The notes under the pieces: generated by a model
What the model was told of the DNA's origin: nothing
What the model saw: only the letters and a program-made list of their open reading frames with translations
Database searches by the model: none
Assembly: GCA_019137115.1 (NCBI GenBank)
Contig: JAGVSV010000303.1
Coordinates: 1 to 31,321 of the forward strand
Reading direction: 5' to 3'
Origin: Bacillota bacterium
Lineage (GTDB): Bacteria; Bacillota; Clostridia; Christensenellales; Aristaeellaceae
Length of the DNA: 31,321 bases
Program-made: the position numbers and the translations under genes
Part shown: positions 24,953 through 31,321 of the stretch, in pieces
Layout of the letters: each line of letters starts with the position of its first letter
Numbering within the stretch: the stretch's first letter is position 1

Positions 24953-27900
24953 TCAGCCTTCCTGGTAGATCGGGAAGGTCACCTGGATGTTCCGGACCTC
25001 GCCCAGCGCCGGGGCGGGCACGGTGATGCCGCCTGACCGGTACGCCTGCGTGTTGCGCTCGCCAACTTCCCTGTTGTTGATGCTGACGGCCAGCCTGTCC
25101 CCAGCTGTAAACCTTATGGTGCGGCGCGCGCCGTGCATGCTCAGGGTCAGCGCCATGCCGTCGGCCTCCTTGGGCAGTACGGGGTCAAACACCACGCCAT
25201 GCTTGGTTACCGCCACGCCCAGCACATGCGCCAGCAGCTGCCGGATGAAGATGCCGGGGCCGCTGGAATACAGCCTCCACCCGCCCTTGACGCCGATGCT
25301 GCCATTCCGTAAGCGGCCAAACCCATCGGCAAAGGCGTACCTGTCCGGGAAGTCGCCTTCGCTGCTGGAAAAGTACAGGTTGCTTTGCCTGGGCAATGCG
25401 TTGGGCACGCGGTCGGTAAGCAGCGGCATGGCCACGGTCAACAGTCCCTTGAGCGTCCTGTCATTGCGGCCGATTTTCGCCATGGCTTCCACATAGCGGA
25501 TGTGCGCGTGCACATACTGCAGGGATATTTCGCGGCCGACATTGGCCGCCTGCTCGGCGCGCTGGAACATGCGGCTGACCCCGCCCATGTAGCGCGCCGG
25601 CGCGTCCATCAGGCGTACGCCATCGGGGCAGGCCAGCCTGCTGTCGATCACATCCAGGCTACGCTGCGCCTGTTGCGGCGATGAAAGCCCGGCAATCATG
25701 GCGCGGGTCATGGGCAGCAAACGCGCGGTGATGCCTGTCACCTTGTCGCGCGGGTGCAGCAGGTATTGGTTCTCGCCATCCTCGTTTTTCAGCAGGAACC
25801 CCGCGATTACGCCATCCTTGGTGAGCAGTTCGGGGAAGTCGCGTTCGATCCTGGCCGCATACGCTCGCGCCTCATCAACAATGGGCAGCGGCAGCCTTGC
25901 CAGCGCGGACAAAGTCTGATAGCACAATGCCACCGTCCAGGCGCTGACAAGGTGTTCCTTCATGCGCTCCTGCGCGGGCTGCAGCGTGTCATCCCAGTCG
26001 CCGCCGGCATAGGTGACAAGGCTGGTGTCGCCGATGAAACGCGATTGGATTTCCTCAAAGGCCCTGCGCACATGCTCCCGGATGGGTTCGGCAGGTCGCT
26101 CAAACGCATAGGGGGCAACGGCATCCAGTATGCCGGTATCGCCGGTGGTTTCCACATAATCGCACAGCGCTTTCAGCGGCCAGAACACCACATCGCCGTG
26201 GCAATCCCCCGCCGCATACGGGAAGCGGTCAAACATGAACCATTGCGGCCATTCCGACGCACCCTGGTGGCTGAACACCGTCAGAAGGATGGCCCGGCAC
26301 AGCGGGAAGTGGCCCAGCGTCAGGAAGAACTCGAACGGCCCTTGGCACACATCGCGCGTGCCCCACGCCGCGCCGCCTGGCTGCTCCAGCCCGTGAGGCA
26401 TGGCGTAGTGCGTCAGCGCGCACTGCGCATGCCAGTTCAGGGTGTGCGTAAGCACCGAGCCCGCATTGCCCATGCCCTGCAGCGCAAACCCGCGCGTGAG
26501 CTTGCGCATGTAGTCTTGCACCAACCGGCGTTCCTCGACAGGGTCGGGCAGAGACGGCGCGCGCACGGGCGCATCGGCGAGGCTGCCGGAATAGACAACC
26601 GCGAAACCGCCGGTGTGCTGCATGGTTAGGAATGTCTTGTGGCGCGCCTTGCCGTCCTCATAGAACACGCCGTCATCGGCAAGTTTTGCGCCTGCGGGCA
26701 ACGTGATGTCAAAGTGCGCGCCCTCATAGTACGGCGAGTTGAGCATCACGCGCTGCACACGGCCGCGCCTGAGAGAACGGGTTTCCACGGGCAGGGTGTA
26801 CTCATGCTCGCCGGCCACCAGCTGCTGGGTGAGCAGGTAATCATACGCGCGGCCCTTGTGGCTGTGCACCTGAAGGGTCATGGTGGGCTGGTGGGCGCTG
26901 GCAAACAGCGTCACGGTCACAAGGTCATCGCCCAGCACATAGTGCCACGCGGCATGCGAAAAGCCCGTTTCGTACAGCGCAGGCAAGGTCAGCAGGCGGT
27001 ACTGCCCTTCGATGCGCACATACAGCCGTTGCCCGCTGTTGGTCATGATGTTCAGAAGCCCCCGCGCCGCCGAATGCAGTTTGTGGAAACTGGTGTTGCC
27101 CATCACGGTTTGCGAGCCAAACACGCCATACATGTAATGCGTGGAGCCCAACAGTGCGGCGTCCACGCGGGAGAGCTTGGTGCAGGTCTGGATGATGCCG
27201 CCATGCGGGCGGAAACAAGCCAGTTCCTTGCCTCGGGTGACTACATGCGTGCTGTCGGCAAGAAAGAACGACCACAGCGCGCCGTCCGGCCCGTGTTCGG
27301 CAAGTTCGCGCGCGGGGTACATAAGCGCGATGTCATCCTCCGTCATGGCAGGTGACGCATAGGGCGCACCAAACCCCGCGGAGCGCTGTACCGATGGCAT
27401 GGGTGCGGTTGGCTCCTCAAACGGGAAGGCGAGCGTCGTGATCGCCGTCGGCATGTGCCCGGCATCCGAGACCCCGGCTTCCTCGTTCTCACTCAGCCAC
27501 GCATAGAAAGCGAGATGCTTTTTCTTCTTCTCGATATGGAACTGCTGTGTTTGCAGCGCGATGTAGGAAAACTCCTGTTGGTTGACCCTGGACGGCAGGT
27601 TGCCCAGCAGCTTCTCGGGCACTCGATCCGCCTTGTAGGAAAGGCCGAAGAAATCCACGCCGTCGGTGGCAAACGCTGTGGTCTTGACCCCCAGCGAGCC
27701 CTGCGTCAGCACGGGGAAACCGGTACTTTGGCGCTGGTTCTGCCGGGAACGGATCACATGCCCCGCGTATGCCTCAAACACGCTGTGCCCCAGGTACTGC
27801 GCCATGTACAGCTCGTTGGTCAGCACGCCGCCGCGGTCCGCCACACCGATGTCCTGTCCGTAGATCATGTCATAGGTGCCGGCGTCGCCGTTTAGGGCAA

Positions 27901-28228
27901 TCTGCCACACCCATGCCCCCGGCGCGCAGAGGATGAAACGTACGGTATACTGCGCGCCCAGCGCCTGGCCCTCATACAGCACGCTGTTTTCCCCCATGGA
28001 CCAGCGCGAACCACTGGTCACGCCCAGCAGGGGTACTGCCTGAACATGCTCACCCTCATGACGGCGCAACCACAGCTGGTTGGCGGCACCGTCCCGGCAG
28101 TTCCCGCACAGGCCGTTGAGCATTAGCCCCTTGTGCTGGATGGAGAAAATGTCCCCCGTGTCCAGAAAGTGAACCTGCGTGTCACCCTTGGTGAATGTAT
28201 GCAGCGTGGGCATGGCGTTGCGCTTCAT
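24953..28228 (-). CDS. GH94-type glycoside phosphorylase, possible 1,2-beta-oligoglucan phosphorylase
   Basis: A 1091-residue cytoplasmic enzyme without signal peptide. The start is the ATG at 28228, with AGGAGG five bases upstream; the 12 codons before it are open but unlikely. The N-terminal half is beta-rich, as in GH94 (FSIQHKGLMLNGL, SLGVKTTAFATDGVDFFGLS, LLGSTHYMYGVFGSQ). The catalytic (alpha/alpha)6 barrel runs from about 570 to 1000, with WGTRDVCQGP (R625, D626, Q629) and GGDWDDTLQP. D747, by position in the W-(N/D)-D motif, would be the general acid. Then comes a beta-sandwich end (GVVFDPVLPKEADGMALTL). Length and the WDDTLQP version fit the long subgroup that includes sophorose-oligosaccharide phosphorylases (about 1100), better than cellobiose phosphorylases (about 820). 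The substrate is therefore a guess. It is cotranscribed with GH35, 28 bases apart. Confidence 0.75.
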   Translation of the reverse strand: MKRNAMPTLHTFTKGDTQVHFLDTGDIFSIQHKGLMLNGLCGNCRDGAANQLWLRRHEGEHVQAVPLLGVTSGSRWSMGENSVLYEGQALGAQYTVRFILCAPGAWVWQIALNGDAGTYDMIYGQDIGVADRGGVLTNELYMAQYLGHSVFEAYAGHVIRSRQNQRQSTGFPVLTQGSLGVKTTAFATDGVDFFGLSYKADRVPEKLLGNLPSRVNQQEFSYIALQTQQFHIEKKKKHLAFYAWLSENEEAGVSDAGHMPTAITTLAFPFEEPTAPMPSVQRSAGFGAPYASPAMTEDDIALMYPARELAEHGPDGALWSFFLADSTHVVTRGKELACFRPHGGIIQTCTKLSRVDAALLGSTHYMYGVFGSQTVMGNTSFHKLHSAARGLLNIMTNSGQRLYVRIEGQYRLLTLPALYETGFSHAAWHYVLGDDLVTVTLFASAHQPTMTLQVHSHKGRAYDYLLTQQLVAGEHEYTLPVETRSLRRGRVQRVMLNSPYYEGAHFDITLPAGAKLADDGVFYEDGKARHKTFLTMQHTGGFAVVYSGSLADAPVRAPSLPDPVEERRLVQDYMRKLTRGFALQGMGNAGSVLTHTLNWHAQCALTHYAMPHGLEQPGGAAWGTRDVCQGPFEFFLTLGHFPLCRAILLTVFSHQGASEWPQWFMFDRFPYAAGDCHGDVVFWPLKALCDYVETTGDTGILDAVAPYAFERPAEPIREHVRRAFEEIQSRFIGDTSLVTYAGGDWDDTLQPAQERMKEHLVSAWTVALCYQTLSALARLPLPIVDEARAYAARIERDFPELLTKDGVIAGFLLKNEDGENQYLLHPRDKVTGITARLLPMTRAMIAGLSSPQQAQRSLDVIDSRLACPDGVRLMDAPARYMGGVSRMFQRAEQAANVGREISLQYVHAHIRYVEAMAKIGRNDRTLKGLLTVAMPLLTDRVPNALPRQSNLYFSSSEGDFPDRYAFADGFGRLRNGSIGVKGGWRLYSSGPGIFIRQLLAHVLGVAVTKHGVVFDPVLPKEADGMALTLSMHGARRTIRFTAGDRLAVSINNREVGERNTQAYRSGGITVPAPALGEVRNIQVTFPIYQEG

Positions 28229-28256
28229 GGAGTCCTCCTTGTGTCCGGGTTGATGC

Positions 28257-30647
28257 TCAGGCAAAACGGATGGAAACGGCTTCTTTCAGCAAGCGGCTGT
28301 CCACGCGCACCCGCCAGGTGCCGTCGGCATCCGATGTGATGTACAGGTGCGGCGCGGGTTGCGGCGCCAATGGGCCCGACAGCAACAGGGTGGCATAGGG
28401 TTCGGTGTTGCGCAGCACAAGCTCGCGATCCTTAATGTCCAGGATTTCCATGGAGGAACACTCCACCACCGTAAACCCCAGGTCCATGTTGTGCGGCAGC
28501 ATCAGAGCATCGTTGGCGGGCAGATGGATATGTCGCGGCATCCAGGTTTCGCCATGCACATACACGTGGAATTCCTTGTCCACGTCGTCCATGTTGATCA
28601 GGTGCAAGAACTGGCTCTCGCCGCATGATGTTCGCGCCATGAACACCCCCACGCCGGGCACCTGGATATCGTGGGTGATGGCGGGCACCACGCGCAGGTG
28701 CCGTAGCAGCTTGCCGTACTGCGCAAGGTACGCCTTGTATGGGCAGCCGATCACGGCCAGCACGCCTTCGCCTGCCTTCTTGATGAAAGCACAGGTATCG
28801 CCGGAACGGTAGGTGGTGAGCAGCGGCTCCACGCCCTCGCCCGCGTACGCCTCGTACCTTTCCACATGGATGTCTCGGTGCCCGGCCCATGCGCCGGTGT
28901 GTTCCACTGCCTGGTTGTCAAGCCCAATGTGCCATCCCAGCACATCAATGCCCAGTGCATCCGCCAGCAGCGTGCAGGGGTTACCCTCGCGGTCCATGCG
29001 CGGCACACGGCCGTGCAGCAGCAGGCTTTTGCCGGACAGAACATGATCTGCCAGCCTGCGCTGCAAATCCGCGTGCATGTAGGGCGTGCTCGCCACGATC
29101 AGGCAGCGCTGGGCAACCGGTTCGGGGGACTGCAGGTTCACCACCCTGGGCATGACGCCCAGCAGCAACAGCGAGCGCACGCTGGCATCCCAGCAGTTGC
29201 CGGCCCTGAGTTCCGTGATGGCGGCGTACATGCCACGCGCTTCATGCGTTTTGTCGGCGTGGTACTCGGTCATGTAATCGTCCGGAATGAACCCAAAGGC
29301 CACATCGTCGTACTGAAGCCGTGACTTGGCCAGCCAGCGCTGCTGCGCCATCATCTGGTTGGTCACGCGGGCAAGACGGGCGAAATCCTTGCCGGGCACG
29401 CCCTCTGGGCCGATGGGCGCAGCGTAGCCGTGGTTTTCACCCGTGAACGACCAGCGGTCATTCGGATCCCGGTGGTCGGGGAAGCGGGCGTTCTGCCCGC
29501 CGCAGAACAGGTAGTAGTTCAGCAGTTTGTTGCCCATCGCCAGGAACAGCCTCGTCTTGTGATCGGACGCCGACGCAAGCGACCGGCCCATGAAGTCATC
29601 GCCAAAATTGCTGTCCCCGGCGTTGAACTCCATGCTGGTCAGGGGTTTTCCCTGGTCATTGATGCACGCAGTAATGCCGTTTACCAGCACCATGTCGTGG
29701 AAAATGTGCATGGCCAGGTTATCAAAATAGACGTCACTGCCGGTGATCACGTCATTGGCGACCGTGACGGTGTGAAGCAACTGGCTCACGCCAATCGGAT
29801 ACAGAAGGCCGCGCCCGGCAGACGTGCCATGGATATTGACCACATACAGCACATCGTGCATGCCGCAGGCAATGGCATATTCCCTGAGGATGCCAATATA
29901 GTCCGCAAACCGTTTGCGCATGTACAGGCCCAGATCCATCTGCAGGGCCAGGTCATAGGGCGCTTCGGGCGATCGGAAGCGGGCAAACGCAGTTGCGTCC
30001 AGCGGAAAGGGGTACCGCGCCGCCAATATGTCCTGCGTGTACGTGTCCTTCAGCCATCTTAGCAGCCCGTGCAGGCTTTGGTCGTTCAGGTTCGGGCGGT
30101 TGCTGACCCAATCCAGCATGCCCACTTCGTTATCCAGCTGCACCATCACAAGGTTGCCGCCCTTCCCGGGCAGGAAGGCTTTGGCCATGCCCAGCACCGC
30201 CTCATACCAGCGCCGCACATAAAAAAGGAAATCGGGGTCCAGATAGTCAAGGCTGCGGGTGGTCGCGGGCTGCCCGTCAAAACTGACGATCGCGGCCCCC
30301 GGGCATTTGTCGTAGACCCAGTAGGGGATGCCTTCGTTCTTCATCTCGGCCATGATATACGGGCCGGGCCTCAGGATGATCATCAGGCCGTTTTCCTGGC
30401 AGAGGGTCAGGAATGCCTTGAGATCCAGCCATGGGTGTGTGCGGCCATCAAGGTCAATGTCGCCCTCACGGTATTCATGCGCTACCCACGGCACATAGGT
30501 GGCCACGGCGTTCATGCCGCATTCCTTCAGGCGATCCAGCCGATCCTGCCAGACATCCGGCGGCAGGCGGAAATAATGCACTTCGCCCGACAGCACCACC
30601 ACCGGCTTGCCGTCGCGAAGCAACTGCCCTGATTGATACGTGAGCAT
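28257..30647 (-). CDS. GH35-type beta-galactosidase family glycosidase
   Basis: A 796-residue protein without signal peptide. The start is the ATG at 30647, with GGGAGG nine bases upstream; in-frame extension to 30797 would run past the promoter. The N-terminal clan GH-A barrel shows SGEVHYFRLPPDVWQDRL (20-37), GMNAVATYVPWVAHE (44-58) and RPGPYIMAE (93-101). The acid/base Glu174 lies in QLDNEVG and the nucleophile Glu340 in TSMEFNAG. The gap of 166 residues is wide for GH35 and closer to GH42. Beyond about 480 come Rossmann-like and beta domains (QRCLIVASTPYMHADL, LSGKSLLLHGRVPRMD), as in GH42 trimerisation domains. So it may lie between the two families. It likely hydrolyses beta-galactosides imported by nearby transporters; first gene of the GH35-GH94 operon. 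Confidence 0.85.
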   Translation of the reverse strand: MLTYQSGQLLRDGKPVVVLSGEVHYFRLPPDVWQDRLDRLKECGMNAVATYVPWVAHEYREGDIDLDGRTHPWLDLKAFLTLCQENGLMIILRPGPYIMAEMKNEGIPYWVYDKCPGAAIVSFDGQPATTRSLDYLDPDFLFYVRRWYEAVLGMAKAFLPGKGGNLVMVQLDNEVGMLDWVSNRPNLNDQSLHGLLRWLKDTYTQDILAARYPFPLDATAFARFRSPEAPYDLALQMDLGLYMRKRFADYIGILREYAIACGMHDVLYVVNIHGTSAGRGLLYPIGVSQLLHTVTVANDVITGSDVYFDNLAMHIFHDMVLVNGITACINDQGKPLTSMEFNAGDSNFGDDFMGRSLASASDHKTRLFLAMGNKLLNYYLFCGGQNARFPDHRDPNDRWSFTGENHGYAAPIGPEGVPGKDFARLARVTNQMMAQQRWLAKSRLQYDDVAFGFIPDDYMTEYHADKTHEARGMYAAITELRAGNCWDASVRSLLLLGVMPRVVNLQSPEPVAQRCLIVASTPYMHADLQRRLADHVLSGKSLLLHGRVPRMDREGNPCTLLADALGIDVLGWHIGLDNQAVEHTGAWAGHRDIHVERYEAYAGEGVEPLLTTYRSGDTCAFIKKAGEGVLAVIGCPYKAYLAQYGKLLRHLRVVPAITHDIQVPGVGVFMARTSCGESQFLHLINMDDVDKEFHVYVHGETWMPRHIHLPANDALMLPHNMDLGFTVVECSSMEILDIKDRELVLRNTEPYATLLLSGPLAPQPAPHLYITSDADGTWRVRVDSRLLKEAVSIRFA

Positions 30648-30701
30648 CGGCACGTACCTCCCATGTTGCGGCAGCCAACCCGCCGCCAAATCTTTTGGTC
30701 C

Positions 30702-30707
30702 ATCATA
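30702..30707 (-). promoter_or_regulatory. Extended -10 promoter for the GH35-GH94 operon
   Basis: On the minus strand: TGT-TATGAT, about 55 bases before the ATG at 30647. No good -35 is found at a spacing of 16 to 19, so it depends on the TGn extension or on an activator. The stretch 30648-30836 is the divergent control region and holds no gene. Confidence 0.5.
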
Positions 30708-30731
30708 ACACATATTCATCAAACATTGTGT
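30708..30731. promoter_or_regulatory. Possible operator (ACACA-N14-TGTGT)
   Basis: An inverted repeat ACACA, 14 bases, TGTGT abuts the -10 of the GH35 promoter and lies about 50 bases upstream of the binding protein promoter. The arms are short and could occur by chance. Confidence 0.25.
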
Positions 30732-30776
30732 ATCTTTTTGCACAAACATGGCAGTGAAGCCCCTGCCCTTCCTGCC

Positions 30777-30805
30777 TTGCACGCGGCAACCGTCCATGCT
30801 ATGAT
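30777..30805 (+). promoter_or_regulatory. Promoter for the truncated binding protein gene
   Basis: TTGCAC, 17-base spacer, TATGAT preceded by TGC and followed by GCGG. It ends 31 bases before the ATG at 30837. Confidence 0.6.
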
Positions 30806-30836
30806 GCGGTCAAACATTTCGTGGAAGGCGGTACAT

Positions 30837-31190
30837 ATGATGAAACGGATCGCGCTCGTCCTGGTTCTTGTCATGCTCGCGGGTATGGCGGCGTTCCCTG
30901 CCATGGCGCAGGAAACCACGCTGACGCTGCTGATTGACAACTCCACCAACCTCCCCGGCATTCAGGCGGTGGCAGAGGAAATCAAGCAGAAGCTGGGCAT
31001 CGGTCTGGAAGTGGAAATCCGCCCCAGCGGCCCGGAGGGCGTCAACTTCGTGCGCACCAGGCTGGCCGCGGGCGAAATGACCGACCTGTGCGCGTTCAAC
31101 AGCGGCTCGTTGTTAACCACGCTCAACCCCGCCAAGAACTTTGTCGACCTGACCGACATGCCCTACATGAGCCAGTTTTCCGATACTTAG
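30837..31190 (+). pseudogene. Solute-binding protein, 3' end lost to IS
   Basis: A 117-residue remnant with AAGGCGG upstream of the ATG pair at 30837/30840. Residues 1-24 form a Sec signal (VLVLVMLAGMAAFPAMA), without a lipobox cysteine. The mature part begins TTLTLLIDNSTNLPGIQAVAEEI and has FVRTRLAAGEMTDLCAFNSG, the early binding-protein lobe, then NFVDLTDMPYMSQFSDT and a TAG whose G is the first base of the IS end. Most of the protein (usually 400 or more residues) is missing. It is divergent from GH35, so it probably once opened an importer operon for a GH35 substrate. Permeases may lie beyond the IS. Confidence 0.8.
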
Positions 31191-31207
31191 GGCCTGCTGA
31201 AAAAAGC
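31190..31207 (+). repeat. IS terminal repeat, right copy
   Basis: GGGCCTGCTGAAAAAAGC on the plus strand. The first 12 bases are identical to the left copy at 1321-1310 (minus). It starts exactly where the binding protein reading frame is broken. Confidence 0.65.
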
Positions 31208-31321
31208 GATTCGCGCTATGGTCGTTCCTTCAAACAGCTGCTTGTGCTATCCCAACCGATTCTCCAGTCCAATTTACGCTCTTCAGCACGCGCCAAAAAA
31301 GAGCTAAAAGGAAGCGCAGCA
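31190..31321. mobile_element. Edge of a second IS, runs off window end
   Basis: The 132 bases after the binding protein break begin with the terminal repeat GGGCCTGCTGAA. Beyond about 18 bases they do not resemble the left IS leader, so this may be the opposite end of the same kind of element or a related one. No transposase is recognised in the part seen. Orientation cannot be set. Confidence 0.6.

Noticed and set aside
1..31321. A proven composite transposon bounded by two IS copies
   Set aside because: Only one partial transposase and the ends are visible, and no target duplication can be read, so it stays a hypothesis.
1..31321. CRISPR array, tRNA, rRNA or riboswitch
   Set aside because: No regularly spaced direct repeats, tRNA cloverleaf or known riboswitch core was seen; gaps between genes are all under 300 bases.

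Overview
The window is GC-rich (roughly 60% by eye) and densely coding. It appears to come from an anaerobic, carbohydrate-degrading Clostridia-like Firmicute. The evidence is the many CUT1 sugar ABC permeases of the LplB/YtcP and UgpA/UgpE types, strong AGGAGG ribosome sites with ATG, GTG and overlapping ATGA/GTGA starts, a DUF5696 protein and corrinoid-type (MttB/UroD-like) methyltransferases. Solute-binding proteins with plain Sec signals and no lipobox cysteine remind me of uncultured Christensenellales-type lineages, but that placement is only a guess. No rRNA, tRNA, CRISPR array, regulator gene or ABC ATPase gene was found.

Layout. Positions 1-1321 hold an IS5/IS1182-type insertion sequence with a frame-broken transposase; it has cut off a solute-binding protein gene (1307-1708, minus). 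That gene is the last of an LplB-YtcP-SBP transporter operon running from 3591 down to 1307. Facing it, at 3782-5422 (plus), is a cytoplasmic GH123/DUF4091 glycosidase. From 12081 down to 5447 (minus) is a five-gene operon: UroD-like, UroD-like, GH4 glycosidase, MttB-like methyltransferase, UroD-like. From 12351 to 24869 (plus) is a 12.5-kb transport operon: binding protein, an intercistronic hairpin, a 964-residue protein fusing two beta-sandwich domains to a binding protein, two permeases, an NHL-TPR-Yip1 membrane protein, a DUF5696 protein, and two more permeases. It ends at a strong terminator. Converging on it (minus) are a GH35-type beta-galactosidase (30647-28257) and a GH94-type phosphorylase (28228-24953). 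Divergent from GH35 is another binding protein gene (30837-31190, plus), cut by a second IS end whose first 12 bases match the left IS end.

How the parts may work together. The plus operon would capture and import oligosaccharides, using an ATPase supplied from elsewhere. Cytoplasmic GH123, GH35, GH4 and GH94 enzymes would then break them down by hydrolysis or phosphorolysis. The GH4 gene inside a methyltransferase operon suggests that one substrate carries a methyl group, on oxygen or nitrogen, that is removed by corrinoid chemistry. This is inference: no corrinoid protein is encoded here. Five of the six candidate promoters I found carry an extended -10 (TGn before the -10 hexamer).

The most novel-looking parts are the GH4/MttB/UroD operon and the double-permease operon with its fused binding protein, NHL-TPR-Yip1 protein and DUF5696 protein. 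The IS ends that cut binding-protein genes at both borders are also notable; they may be real insertions or simply the places where an assembly stopped.
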